The notes under the pieces are model-generated. The model saw only the letters and a list, made by a program, of their open reading frames with translations, made no database searches and was not told the DNA's origin. A DNA stretch of 64,000 bases from Candidatus Zixiibacteriota bacterium (GTDB lineage: Bacteria; Zixibacteria; MSB-5A5; UBA10806; 4484-95), in assembly GCA_024231855.1 (NCBI GenBank), contig JAAEQD010000273.1, positions 33,523 through 97,522 on the forward strand, given 5' to 3'. The stretch's first letter is position 1. Each line of letters begins with the position of its first letter. Shown piece after piece: positions 44,398-53,294 of the stretch. The position numbers and the translations under genes were made by a program.

Positions 44398-45606
44398 CTA
44401 AATCAGTATTTGGCTCCAGGGGATTGTCTCGACGGTCATGTCTTCGGTTACGCCAGACGTGGCCTTTTGAATAATTAGGCCATCGGTACCCTGAAGCGCG
44501 GTCAGGGCGGCAGATGATTTCTGGGATGAGAAACTGGCTATCGTGCGGCCCGAATCGCTATTAAATAAGCCGGGCCAGATCAGTTTACGTTTGGATTTGC
44601 GAACCGAATCCGGTGACAAAACGGCCGGTTTCGTAGCTAACCTGTAATCGGCATATCCGGCCATCTTTTTCAAAGCAGGTATCAAGAATATTGAGCAAGT
44701 GACTGTCGCCGATAGAGGATTTCCAGGCAGACCAAACAGGAGTTGTTTCCCCCGTACGGCGAAATAAACCGGCTTGCCGGGTTTGATTTTAGCCTTGTGA
44801 AACACTCTACGCCAGCCGCAAGATTCGGCGACTTTAGTGACGAGGTCCCGTTCGCCCATCGATACTCCACCACTGGTCACTATCACGTCATGCGGCGAGT
44901 CAAGAGCTTTCTCTAATTCCTCTTTCGTATCGGCTACCCGGCAAATCCGATCGGCTATGCCGCAGAAAGGCGATACCAGAGAGTAAATCGCGAATGTGTT
45001 GGCGTCATATATTTTATCGCCAATCAATTCATTCCCGGGTTCGGTCAATTCATCGCCGGTTCCGAGTATCGTCATCGAGGGCTTGCGAACGGTCATCACC
45101 GAACGCAGGCCTATCGTAGCCAGAATCCCGATATCCAACCGGCTCAACACCATCCCCTTTGTAAAAAGCTTCCGGCCAAGGGTGATATCCTCTCCCGGTT
45201 CGCGGATATGTTTACCCTGGAAAGTTGGCTTGAAAAACCGAACCTCATTTTCACCGTAATCGGTATCTTCGAATGGCACTACGGCATCAAACTCATCCGG
45301 CACACGAGCGCCGGTCATCACTTTCAACGTATGTGTGTCTGTGTTGTTAATCGAGGCGGGATTACCGGCAAATGATGTGGAGCTTATTGGAATCACGGCG
45401 GGGCTGTCCGCCGAGCATTTATCCAGCCAGGCAGACTTCACCGCGAAACCGTCCATAGCCGAATTTCTGAACGGCGCGACATTGATCGGCGAAACTATAT
45501 CTTCGGCCAACGCGAAACCTACGGCATCTTCAATAAGGCGCTTTTCAGTTTCAAGAGTATGGCAATTTTCGAAAATTAAATCACAGGCTTTTTCGAATTC
45601 AATCAT
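44398..45606 (-). CDS. moeA: Molybdopterin molybdenumtransferase MoeA
   Basis: A 402-residue MoeA protein that inserts molybdate into adenylated molybdopterin. Conserved segments: SPINVAPFRNSAMDGFAVK (~38-56), MTGARVPDEFDAVVPFEDT (~96-114), the MoCF domain GTGDELTEPG and TSGGVSMGERDLV, and LLFGLPGNPLSATVTC. A C-terminal domain completes the usual length. It is the last gene of the mobA-mobB-moaA-MOSC-moeA operon and overlaps the MOSC gene by 8 bases. Confidence 0.95.
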   Translation of the reverse strand: MIEFEKACDLIFENCHTLETEKRLIEDAVGFALAEDIVSPINVAPFRNSAMDGFAVKSAWLDKCSADSPAVIPISSTSFAGNPASINNTDTHTLKVMTGARVPDEFDAVVPFEDTDYGENEVRFFKPTFQGKHIREPGEDITLGRKLFTKGMVLSRLDIGILATIGLRSVMTVRKPSMTILGTGDELTEPGNELIGDKIYDANTFAIYSLVSPFCGIADRICRVADTKEELEKALDSPHDVIVTSGGVSMGERDLVTKVAESCGWRRVFHKAKIKPGKPVYFAVRGKQLLFGLPGNPLSATVTCSIFLIPALKKMAGYADYRLATKPAVLSPDSVRKSKRKLIWPGLFNSDSGRTIASFSSQKSSAALTALQGTDGLIIQKATSGVTEDMTVETIPWSQILI

Positions 45607-46048
45607 GGTCGTTTTCCCAGCGGATTTTATCGCCGACCTGAATCATTCCACCTTCGATAATTGAGGCGAATATACCCAGGCGCGGCATGATACAGTCGCC
45701 TACCTGGCGCTTGATCTCACAGCCGTTGTGGCATTCCTTGCCGATATGAGTGATCACCAAGTGCGCGTTGTCACCTATGTAAAGATGGTCGCCGATTGAA
45801 GCCGATGAAAAATCAAAACCTCGAGTGGTGATGTTTTCGGCGAAATCACCGGGCTTAATTTCCTGTAACTTCTCGCGAATTACGTCGAAAGCCTCAAACT
45901 GTAAAAGAGATACCTGCCGTGGTGACCCGGCGTGAGCGTCACATTCAATGCCGAAGTTCTCTCTGAGAGCAGCTTTATCAATATTGTTTTTTTTCGATCC
46001 CTTCTCGGCCGAGACCGAAATACGATATACTTCGCCGTACTTTTTCAT
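45599..46048 (-). CDS. MOSC-domain protein
   Basis: A 149-residue stand-alone MOSC protein. The family carries sulfur for molybdenum cofactor sulfuration and related reactions. The N-terminal VSAEKGSKKNNIDKAAL and SFGIE-like LRENFGIECDAHAGSPRQVSLL segments are typical, and HNGCEIKRQVGDCIMPRLGIFASIIEGG holds the conserved cysteine region. It lies inside the Mo-cofactor operon between moaA and moeA, which supports a role in cofactor handling. Genomic neighbours of this type often fuse MOSC with MoaC or MogA; here it is alone. Confidence 0.9.
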   Translation of the reverse strand: MKKYGEVYRISVSAEKGSKKNNIDKAALRENFGIECDAHAGSPRQVSLLQFEAFDVIREKLQEIKPGDFAENITTRGFDFSSASIGDHLYIGDNAHLVITHIGKECHNGCEIKRQVGDCIMPRLGIFASIIEGGMIQVGDKIRWENDHD

Positions 46049-46101
46049 CTGGACAGCTTCCTTGATTAGATATCAATCACAACGGCTTAATTCCGCCAGG
46101 A

Positions 46102-47046
46102 TCAACCCCCGATAGCCGAGAAAGATGGCAAGGATTCACCGGATTTACCGGCGCCATGACAACCGCTGAATTGTTTTGACTGCAATAACTTTTTGTATTC
46201 ATTTTGCGCCCGATTAGAATCGGCCGCCAGTAATTTAAAAATATCAATATTACTGGATTCATAAAGGCAAGTGTACAACAGTCCGTTCGCGGCCAACCTG
46301 ATCCGATCGCAACTTTCGCAGAATGGATGACTGACCGAGCTGATAAAGCCGATTCTTGCTTTAAGTGATGGAGCTATGTAGTATCGTCCCGCGCTGTTAG
46401 AGTCGGTTGGCAATGCTTGAAAATCCCATGGCAAGCGCCCGCGAATTTCCTCGCTTGAGATAAACCGTGGATCGCCTAATGGGCTGTAGCGATTCGGCAT
46501 AAATTCTATAAATCGTATATCCAGCTCGCGACTCTCGGCAAATGAGATCAGCTTTTCCGTCTCATCATCGTTAACGCCCTTGATTAACACTGAATTCAAT
46601 TTGACATTGCCGATATGGGCGATAGCCGCATCAACTCCTGAAATAACCCGTTTCAGATAGTCCTTACCGGCTAACGCCTTAAATTTATCAGGATCGAGCG
46701 TATCGAGACTTATATTTACCGAATCCAGTCCGGCTAAGGCCAAGTCTTTCGCCATTGTCTTTAAATGAACGCCATTACTCGTGATAGCGGTGTGAACATC
46801 CTGGTCTAATGACTTAACGAAAGATACAAGCTCAGGAAGGTCTTTATATAATGTCGGCTCGCCACCCGTGAAACGGATTTTATTAATGCCGGAATCATGC
46901 AAAAAACGGATCGCTGTTCGTAGCTTGTCATCCGGCGCGATAACAGTCGGGCGTTTGATGCCCGGCGGAAGGCAGTACGAACACTGGAGGTTACATGCTG
47001 AAAGAAGCGACACTCGCAGATATCTGGGCGTACGATATTTGCTCAC
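46102..47046 (-). CDS. moaA: GTP 3',8-cyclase MoaA (radical SAM)
   Basis: A 314-residue radical SAM enzyme that starts molybdopterin synthesis by rearranging GTP. The N-terminal cluster is CNLQCSYC (~18-25). RFTGGEPTLYKDL, ISLDTLDPDKF and FIEFMP follow. A second cluster uses FCESCDRIRLAANGLLYTCL near residue 240. The protein ends in a double glycine (FSAIGG), as MoaA requires. Start codon GTG at 47046 overlaps the mobB stop by 4 bases. moaC, moaD and moaE are not in the window. Confidence 0.95.
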   Translation of the reverse strand: MSKYRTPRYLRVSLLSACNLQCSYCLPPGIKRPTVIAPDDKLRTAIRFLHDSGINKIRFTGGEPTLYKDLPELVSFVKSLDQDVHTAITSNGVHLKTMAKDLALAGLDSVNISLDTLDPDKFKALAGKDYLKRVISGVDAAIAHIGNVKLNSVLIKGVNDDETEKLISFAESRELDIRFIEFMPNRYSPLGDPRFISSEEIRGRLPWDFQALPTDSNSAGRYYIAPSLKARIGFISSVSHPFCESCDRIRLAANGLLYTCLYESSNIDIFKLLAADSNRAQNEYKKLLQSKQFSGCHGAGKSGESLPSFSAIGG

Positions 47047-47543
47047 CTGATGATCTCCGTTTTCCTATCGAGCATTGTACTTATCACAAAAGAACCCAGT
47101 CCCTCATAATCTCCGGTATCAAAGTGCGGGAGCGACTCATTAATCTGTTCAGGGCCGATTGTGGCTATTAAATTCGAAGGTGTCGCCTCACCGAACTCTT
47201 TTAAGTTACGGGTGACTACAATCTTCGGATGATCGGCGGTCCGATCGCCTTCAATAAGCCAGATATCGAATTGCTCCCCGGTTATATCTTGAATTAGCGA
47301 AATATCCAACGAATCCGGCCGGGCAAATACAGCGACTTCTTCTCCACTCATCGCCACGGTCAATCCCGCCCCGGCTTCTCGGTGCCTGTAGCTGTCCTTT
47401 CCGGGTGTATCAAACCGATGCCGGTGCGAAGTATGCTTAATTGAAGCCACCCGAATTCCTTTACCCACAAGATAATCGATTAGAGCTTCGATAACCGTGG
47501 TCTTGCCCGAATTTTGAGCGCCTACTATAGCCAGTTTAACCAT
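47043..47543 (-). CDS. mobB: Molybdopterin-guanine dinucleotide biosynthesis adaptor MobB
   Basis: A 166-residue P-loop GTPase-like protein. Walker A is GAQNSGKTT (~8-16), followed by ALIDYLVGKGIRVASIKHTSHRHRFDTPGKDSYRHREAGAG, the MobB hallmark. FDIWLIEGDRTADHPKIVV is the Walker B region. It assists MobA in attaching GMP to molybdopterin. Start: ATG at 47543 with GGGGAG upstream; it overlaps the mobA stop. It lies between mobA and moaA in the operon. Confidence 0.93.
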   Translation of the reverse strand: MVKLAIVGAQNSGKTTVIEALIDYLVGKGIRVASIKHTSHRHRFDTPGKDSYRHREAGAGLTVAMSGEEVAVFARPDSLDISLIQDITGEQFDIWLIEGDRTADHPKIVVTRNLKEFGEATPSNLIATIGPEQINESLPHFDTGDYEGLGSFVISTMLDRKTEIIR

Positions 47544-48102
47544 CGAACTCCCCAACCGCTAAATCTTCAGGATAGTTTAAATTGCGCCATCGGGGCGAAT
47601 CTACGTTTATGACATCATAATTCAAAGTTTTCACAACTTCGGTAACGGAAAATCCCTTGTTTCGGGCGAATTGATAAAAAACTTCCAGGGCGGATTTATG
47701 ATATATTCCACACAGAGGCTGTAATCCATTAGCTTCAAGCAAACCAAAATATTGCTGGCCCTCATACCGGTCGATTATGGATTCAACAACATCGGGATTC
47801 AAGTCGGGCAAATCAACGGCGGTTATAAAACAGGTTTCGGTTTCGCAATCCTCCAAAGCGGCTATTATACCGGCCATTGGGCCTTTCGCCATTGGACTAT
47901 CCAAAACCAACTCAACACTCAGCGATGATAACCTGGCTGAATTTCCGGCAACCAGTTTCACCTTCTTCAAACAGGCCCGGCAGGTGGCAATCGTTCTTTC
48001 AAGCAGCGTTTGCCCATCGATCTGAAGATATAGCTTATCGGTTCCCATCCGGCGACTACGGCCGCCGGCCAGGATGTACGCGTCGAGATTCTCTCTAAAC
48101 AT
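47536..48102 (-). CDS. mobA: Molybdenum cofactor guanylyltransferase MobA
   Basis: A 188-residue nucleotidyltransferase that links GMP to molybdopterin, giving the bis-MGD cofactor used by DMSO-reductase-family enzymes such as the one at 54-56.6 kb. The signature AYILAGGRSRRMGTDKLYLQI (~7-26) is canonical, and the metal-binding region FITAVDLPDLNPDVVE follows near 90-105. Start: I chose the ATG at 48102; an in-frame TTG at 48126, after AAGG, would add eight residues. It is the first gene of the Mo-cofactor operon. Confidence 0.92.
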   Translation of the reverse strand: MFRENLDAYILAGGRSRRMGTDKLYLQIDGQTLLERTIATCRACLKKVKLVAGNSARLSSLSVELVLDSPMAKGPMAGIIAALEDCETETCFITAVDLPDLNPDVVESIIDRYEGQQYFGLLEANGLQPLCGIYHKSALEVFYQFARNKGFSVTEVVKTLNYDVINVDSPRWRNLNYPEDLAVGEFDG

Positions 48103-48627
48103 AAAAAATCCATCGCCGGCCAGCAACGGATTAAACCTTACCGATCTCCTTTGCCAAGCCGGGCAGGTCGGGTGATTGCTCTCCCGACCGTAGAGTCCCT
48201 GCCGACCACGTGGGTCCTGCAGGGTTCGGAGTTCGAATATCTTGATACTAATCTCGCTATCAAACGAAATTAGTAACTATTATTATACTCTGACGCCTAT
48301 TTTTCCAATATCGTCTGGCGCCAGATATAAAGTAATCATCATCAGCCAAGCGGTCAAGTGATTTTCGCGATAGTTAATTTTAATACTCAACAAATGAAAA
48401 ACCGCCCAATATCGACTCCACATTTATGTTGGCGGCTTGTCTGCCCCGCCCCCGTCGGCAGCAAGCTACCGACCTACGGGAGCCACTCTTCCAGTAGAGA
48501 CAGGAATCCTTTCCTGGCCTGACGATTAGAGAAATGAGTGAAAATAATCTTTGAAGTTCGCTACCCAATAGCTATAATGGATTATTAACTGGTTGATGAT
48601 AATGTTTGAACTAAATAGAGGTTGAAA
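48103..48627. other. Intergenic region with GC-rich palindromic repeats
   Basis: About 525 bases between divergent genes. Two GC-rich segments stand out from the AT-rich surroundings. One is at ~48158-48240, with nested inverted repeats (CAGGTCGGG / CCCGACC, then CAGGG / CCTGC around ACGTG). The other is at 48454-48480, GTCGG ... CCGAC followed by CTACGGG. They resemble the dispersed repeat at 30154 and 31863. No gene or tRNA fits. Confidence 0.5.
48454..48480 (+). repeat. GTCGG...CCGAC palindromic repeat
   Basis: GTCGG and CCGAC separated by CAGCAAGCTA, followed by CTACGGG; shares the GTCGG/CCGACCTA theme of the repeats at 30154-30187 and 31863-31897. Confidence 0.4.
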
Positions 48628-49839
48628 ATGAGTAATTCCTGCACAGTCGATCATCCGCTAAAAGGATACCGTGTTCTCGATCTATCTCGTATACTAGCGG
48701 GTCCATACTGTACGATGATACTTGGTGACCAGGGCGCCGAAGTTATCAAGGTGGAACGACCCGGCGTTGGCGATGATACCCGCACCTGGGGACCGCCTTT
48801 TTCAAGCGGCGAGAGCGCTTATTATCTCTGTTGCAATCGAAATAAAAAATCGGTCGTTATCGATCTTAAAAAGCCGGCCGGCCTGGAACTTATACGCGAA
48901 CTGGCCAAAGTTTCCGATGTCATGGTCGAGAATTTTACCCCGGGATTAACCAAACGTTTCGGACTGGACTATGAGACGATCCACAAAATCAATCCTCGCC
49001 TGGTTTACTGCTCTATCACCGCTTACGGGCAGGATGGTCCCTACGTGAACCGTCCGGGTTACGACATGGTACTCTCGGCGGCAGGCGGTTTGATGTACAT
49101 TACCGGCGAACATGACGGCAATCCCTGCAAGGTCGGGGTGGCAATCACAGATGTTTTAACCGGCGTTTACGCGTCGGGCGCGATAACTTCGGCCCTATTG
49201 TGGCGGGAACGCTCCGGCCAGGGGCAATATCTCGATGTTAGCTTGCTCGATGTTCAGGTTTCCGGTTTGGCCAATATCGCCAGTAACTATTTAGTCGCCG
49301 GACAAGAAGCCCAGCGATGGGGTACGGCGCACGAATCGATCGTTCCCTATCAGGTTTTCGACGCCAAAGATCGGCCGATATCCATCGCGGTGGCCAATCA
49401 GAAACTGTGGGTCAATTTCTGTAAAGCCATCGGCAAGGACGATTGGCTGGAAGATGCCCGATTCGAGTCGAATCCCAAACGTGTTGAAAATAGGAAGATA
49501 CTGTTGCCGCTTATCGATGAATTATTCGCCCAAAAGACCTGTGATGAGTGGATGGAAATATTAGTGGAAGCGGCGGTCCCCTGCGCCCCGGTAAACAATA
49601 TGCGGCATCTTTTCGACGATCCGCAGCTCATACACCGGAACATGATCGCCGAAGTACCGCATCCAACTATCGGCACCCTTCGCCTGACTGGAGCGCCGAT
49701 AAAGTATTCGGAAACGCCGGCGACAATTCGCCGTCACCCGCCGCTTCTGGGCGAACACACCGATGAAGTGATGGCCAAGGTGATGGGGTATTCGACCGAT
49801 CAAATAGATAGTTTAAAGGCGCGAGGTGCTATAACTTAA
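48628..49839 (+). CDS. CaiB/BaiF (type III) CoA-transferase
   Basis: A 403-residue family III CoA-transferase, which moves CoA between carboxylic acids through an aspartyl intermediate. Typical blocks: GYRVLDLSRILAGPYCTMILGDQGAEVIKVERPG, NRNKKSVVIDLKKPAG, VMVENFTPG, SITAYGQDGPYVNRPGYDM (with the catalytic Asp candidate D147 in the GYDM segment) and PIKYSETPATIRRHPPLLGEHT. Start: ATG at 48628 with GAGG 6 bases before; an in-frame TTG at 48622 is unlikely. The next gene, a DASS-type anion transporter, begins 31 bases on, suggesting import and activation of an organic acid. Confidence 0.92.
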   Translation: MSNSCTVDHPLKGYRVLDLSRILAGPYCTMILGDQGAEVIKVERPGVGDDTRTWGPPFSSGESAYYLCCNRNKKSVVIDLKKPAGLELIRELAKVSDVMVENFTPGLTKRFGLDYETIHKINPRLVYCSITAYGQDGPYVNRPGYDMVLSAAGGLMYITGEHDGNPCKVGVAITDVLTGVYASGAITSALLWRERSGQGQYLDVSLLDVQVSGLANIASNYLVAGQEAQRWGTAHESIVPYQVFDAKDRPISIAVANQKLWVNFCKAIGKDDWLEDARFESNPKRVENRKILLPLIDELFAQKTCDEWMEILVEAAVPCAPVNNMRHLFDDPQLIHRNMIAEVPHPTIGTLRLTGAPIKYSETPATIRRHPPLLGEHTDEVMAKVMGYSTDQIDSLKARGAIT

Positions 49840-49870
49840 CTCTGATCAAACTGTAGAGGGAGCGCTGCTT

Positions 49871-51301
49871 TTGCATCAAGGCAATGCCTTACGATCTCCT
49901 CTGTCTATCTGCTTTCGTTTTTGTATTCCGATTATAATCGCGTTAGCGATATGGTTAATTCCGCCTCCGGATGGCGTAACAATGGAAGCCTGGCACCTGT
50001 TGGCGATATTCGTTGGTACTATTATAGGCATAATTCTCGAGCCGTTACCTATGGGGGCGATAGCGGTATGTGGTATCGCCGCGGTTACTTTAACTCATAC
50101 TCTAAGTCTTAAGGACGCACTCAGCGGTTTCAGCCATTCGGTTATATGGCTTGTCGTGATCGCGTTTTTTATTTCACGCGGATTTATCAAAACAGGTTTG
50201 GGAGCCAGAATTGCCTACTTGTTCATGAAAATTCTCGGCAAGCGAACAATCGGGCTGGGCTACAGCCTGATAGCAACCGACCTGGTGATCGCGCCGGCTA
50301 TCCCCAGTATTACGGCTCGGGCCGGGGCTGTTCTTTATCCTATAGTGAGATCGGTGGCGGAGGCATTCGATAGCCATCCCGGCGATGGAACCGAACGCAA
50401 GATCGGCGCATTCCTGGTTTTGAATTCATTCAACGGCAATCTGATAACCAGCGCCATGTTTTTAACGGCAATGGCGGCCAATCCGCTATCGGTTCAAATG
50501 GCCTCCGAGCAAGGAATCGAAATCAGCTGGACGCTCTGGGCGGCGGCGGCCAGCGTTCCCGGACTCATCAGTCTACTGGTCGTTCCGTTCATACTATATA
50601 AACTCTACCCACCGAAGATTAAAGAAACGCCGCTGGCGGCCCGGATGGCCAAAGACCGACTGGCCGAAATGGGGCCTCTAAAGCGTGATGAGAAAATCAT
50701 GCTGCTAACATTCGGCCTCCTATTATCAATGTGGATTTTCGGCAAGCAGATACAGGTTCATTCCGCTGTAGCCGCTTTAATTGGACTGACTATTTTACTT
50801 TTAACAGGCGTGCTCACCTGGAAAGATATCCTCTCGGAGAACGGGGCGTGGGATACATTCATCTGGCTATCAACATTGGTAATGATGGCAACTTATCTCA
50901 ACAAGCTCGGGCTGGTCGGCTGGTTCAGCGGCACTATTGGTGGGATGTCTGCGGGTATCGGCTGGGTGCCGGCGTTTCTGGTTCTCAGCCTGATTTATTT
51001 CTACAGCCATTACTTCTTCGCGGGTAACACGGCCCAGATCAGTTCGATGTACGCGGCTTTTCTGGGCGTTGCCCTGATGGTGGGAACACCGCCTCTTCTG
51101 GCCGCGTTAGTGCTTGCCTTCTTCAGTAATCTTTTCAGCAGCATGACCCACTACGGCACCGGCCCGGCGCCGGTACTATTCGGATCAGGTTATGTCAAAC
51201 TGACCGAATGGTGGAAGCTAGGGGCGATAGTCAGCGTGGTGAATATCATAATCTGGCTGGGAATCGGGGGCTTATGGTGGAAACTGTTAGACATCTGGTA
51301 G
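49871..51301 (+). CDS. DASS/SLC13-family anion (dicarboxylate) transporter
   Basis: A 476-residue membrane protein of the DASS (SLC13, CitT/DIT1-like) family with about 11-12 hydrophobic segments. Conserved parts are the N-terminal WLIPPPDGVTMEAWHLLAIFVGTI, the first helix-hairpin motif NSFNGNLITSAMFLT, and the second hairpin FYSHYFFAGNTAQISSMYAAFLG with LFSSMTHYGTGPAPVLFGSGYV near the C-terminus. DASS proteins move dicarboxylates, citrate or sulfate. The start is probably TTG at 49871, with GAGGGAG about 9 bases upstream; no ATG exists before the first membrane helix. Co-transcribed with the CoA-transferase gene. Confidence 0.88.
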   Translation: MHQGNALRSPLSICFRFCIPIIIALAIWLIPPPDGVTMEAWHLLAIFVGTIIGIILEPLPMGAIAVCGIAAVTLTHTLSLKDALSGFSHSVIWLVVIAFFISRGFIKTGLGARIAYLFMKILGKRTIGLGYSLIATDLVIAPAIPSITARAGAVLYPIVRSVAEAFDSHPGDGTERKIGAFLVLNSFNGNLITSAMFLTAMAANPLSVQMASEQGIEISWTLWAAAASVPGLISLLVVPFILYKLYPPKIKETPLAARMAKDRLAEMGPLKRDEKIMLLTFGLLLSMWIFGKQIQVHSAVAALIGLTILLLTGVLTWKDILSENGAWDTFIWLSTLVMMATYLNKLGLVGWFSGTIGGMSAGIGWVPAFLVLSLIYFYSHYFFAGNTAQISSMYAAFLGVALMVGTPPLLAALVLAFFSNLFSSMTHYGTGPAPVLFGSGYVKLTEWWKLGAIVSVVNIIIWLGIGGLWWKLLDIW

Positions 51302-51371
51302 CAAATACTTTATCAAACTGTATCTATATTAACTTAGGACTATAAAGATATTATAGTGAATCCTACTCGGT

Positions 51372-52223
51372 TTACTTATTTAAACCGATGATTCGGGCTG
51401 GATGAGTAAACACAGTCGCCCGGGTTTCACGCACGAAGGCGCAAAGAGTAATGCCGCAATTATTGGCCACGTCTAAGGCTAAGGATGTCGGCGCGGAAAC
51501 GGCGGTGATAAGTTCGATTCCGGCACGGGCGCATCGGCTAACCATCTCGAGGCTGAGCCGGCTGGTAAGGGCCGCCCCCTTGCCTGCCGTAGCGATCTCG
51601 TTCCGCAGGCATTTACCGATAGCCTTATCGAGAGCGTTGTGACGCCCGGTGTCTTCAGCAAACGAGACGATCTCTCCACGCTCATCGAATATGGCGGCAG
51701 CGTGTGTACCGCCGCTTATTTCAAACAGACTCTGTCGCTCGCGAAGGGCCTCGTTGACGGAGCGCAACAATCTGGCCTCGAATCTCAGCCTGTCGCCGAC
51801 GCGCGGCAGGGCATCTATACGTTTTTGCAGATTCTCACTTCCGCAAGCGCCGCATGATGAGACAATCAACAGATTGCGACCCGAATCGCCGATTCGTGGA
51901 ATTTCGCTTTTGAGACGAACACGGACAGTACCGGGATCGTCATCACATACTTTTAGAATCTTTATATCAGCCAGGCTCTCGATAACGCCCTCGCCCAATA
52001 AGAAACCGACCGCCAACGCCCGTTTGTCAATCGGAGTACAGAGAAGCGTATAAGTTTCCACGCTTTCAACATCAATTGTGACAGGAGCTTCCCGCACAAC
52101 GCGGACATTTTCCGGTTCCACTGATTTCTCCTTATCGCCGGTGGAAATACGATCCGCGCGCACGTATTTTATGGCGTCAGGATGCCTGTTTGACTGTTCC
52201 ATATTGGTTTTATCAGATTCCAT
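51372..52223 (-). CDS. fdhD: Sulfurtransferase FdhD
   Basis: A 283-residue FdhD protein, needed to pass sulfur from a cysteine desulfurase to the bis-MGD cofactor of formate dehydrogenase-like molybdoenzymes. The active-site CGACG lies in VSSCGACGSENLQKR near residue 125, with GEIVSFAEDTGRHNALDKAIGK and AVSAPTSLALDVANN following. It is the last gene of the molybdoenzyme operon, 45 bases after the NrfD gene, and suggests that the catalytic subunit's cofactor needs sulfuration. The SD before the ATG at 52223 is weak. Confidence 0.92.
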   Translation of the reverse strand: MESDKTNMEQSNRHPDAIKYVRADRISTGDKEKSVEPENVRVVREAPVTIDVESVETYTLLCTPIDKRALAVGFLLGEGVIESLADIKILKVCDDDPGTVRVRLKSEIPRIGDSGRNLLIVSSCGACGSENLQKRIDALPRVGDRLRFEARLLRSVNEALRERQSLFEISGGTHAAAIFDERGEIVSFAEDTGRHNALDKAIGKCLRNEIATAGKGAALTSRLSLEMVSRCARAGIELITAVSAPTSLALDVANNCGITLCAFVRETRATVFTHPARIIGLNK

Positions 52224-52268
52224 AAAGATATATTTATATGTAAGGCGCTACGCTTCCGCTATCAATGA

Positions 52269-53237
52269 TCACTGCGGAGGCATCAAACCGATATCGGGTT
52301 TTGGCTCTTTAGGCCGATGTATCCGTCGGAATTGGAATCCGGCTATATTTAAAGTCGGTAAAGCGCCGCATATCAAAACCGATTGTCTGAGAATCAGACC
52401 ACCCAGTAAGCCGAGTATCGCGCCAACCGTGATAATACCGGTTACTCCAGCTCCGGAGCCGGCGCCATAGACAATCGCCATAATAATTACCGGGGCAAAC
52501 AGACCCAGGATGAAATAGCCGATTACAAACATGCGCTTGCGCAGGATACGCTCGGCTGATTCTCTCGGATCGGGTTGTCTGAATGCCGCCTGCAGAAAGA
52601 ACAAAATCGCCAATATTTCCAGAACAACCAGGCCGATCCCCTCTACAGCCATTGGCTTGAACAACGCTGCCGTAGCGCCATTGCCACCGAATAAAGCGAT
52701 ACCGAGCATAATCGCAAAGTGGCCGGTAACGGTCGCGGAGACCACGAACACTAGCGGAACCACGCCGGAACGCCAGAACGGTATACCTTTAGACGCGCCC
52801 AACAAAATGCCGGTATAGGCCATCGTGCCTATAGCGAATACGGCTCCAACCAGCGAGATAATATCAATCATGGTTTTACCGCCGGCCGATGCCGCGACAT
52901 CAGTGAATTGTAAAAGTACTAAATGCAGAAACGACAACACCATAAAAATGGAAATAATCCAGGTACCGCGGGCTATCCAGGATGTTCCGGGCTTCATTCC
53001 CGCCAGGACGGCGCGAAACGGCGAACCCAGATCCGCGATAAGAAACATGCTTCCAATTAGAAGCGCCGGAAAACTAATCCATACTCCGATGGTTGTGGAT
53101 AAACCCAGTCCATCCCCCATAAAGCTGTTAATAGCCGCAATCGTATACGCGCCGCCGCCGACACCACCGAGGAAGAGGTAGACGGCAACAAGCCAACTCC
53201 AATCGTGTTGAAGCTGACCGTTTACTTTCGGATCCAT
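52269..53237 (-). CDS. NrfD/PsrC-type membrane subunit of molybdoenzyme
   Basis: A 322-residue polytopic protein with about nine membrane segments. The N-terminus DWSWLVAVYLFLGGVGGGAYTIAAINSF is the signature of the NrfD/PsrC family, which exchanges electrons with the quinone pool in polysulfide, tetrathionate and similar complexes. It follows the Fe-S subunit gene and precedes fdhD on one transcript. AGGAGA stands before the ATG. Substrate class not determined. Confidence 0.9.
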   Translation of the reverse strand: MDPKVNGQLQHDWSWLVAVYLFLGGVGGGAYTIAAINSFMGDGLGLSTTIGVWISFPALLIGSMFLIADLGSPFRAVLAGMKPGTSWIARGTWIISIFMVLSFLHLVLLQFTDVAASAGGKTMIDIISLVGAVFAIGTMAYTGILLGASKGIPFWRSGVVPLVFVVSATVTGHFAIMLGIALFGGNGATAALFKPMAVEGIGLVVLEILAILFFLQAAFRQPDPRESAERILRKRMFVIGYFILGLFAPVIIMAIVYGAGSGAGVTGIITVGAILGLLGGLILRQSVLICGALPTLNIAGFQFRRIHRPKEPKPDIGLMPPQ

Positions 53238-53294
53238 ATCGTTTCTCCTAAATTTTTATCAATTATTACCGGTTCGTCTGACCTTTTCTTACCG

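Noticed and set aside
44128..45664. Several + frames over sigma factor and moeA
   Set aside because: Antisense shadows without SD or domain features.
48158..48250. tRNA-like pattern with GGTTCGGAGTTCGAAT
   Set aside because: No acceptor stem, anticodon stem or correct arm spacing on either strand.
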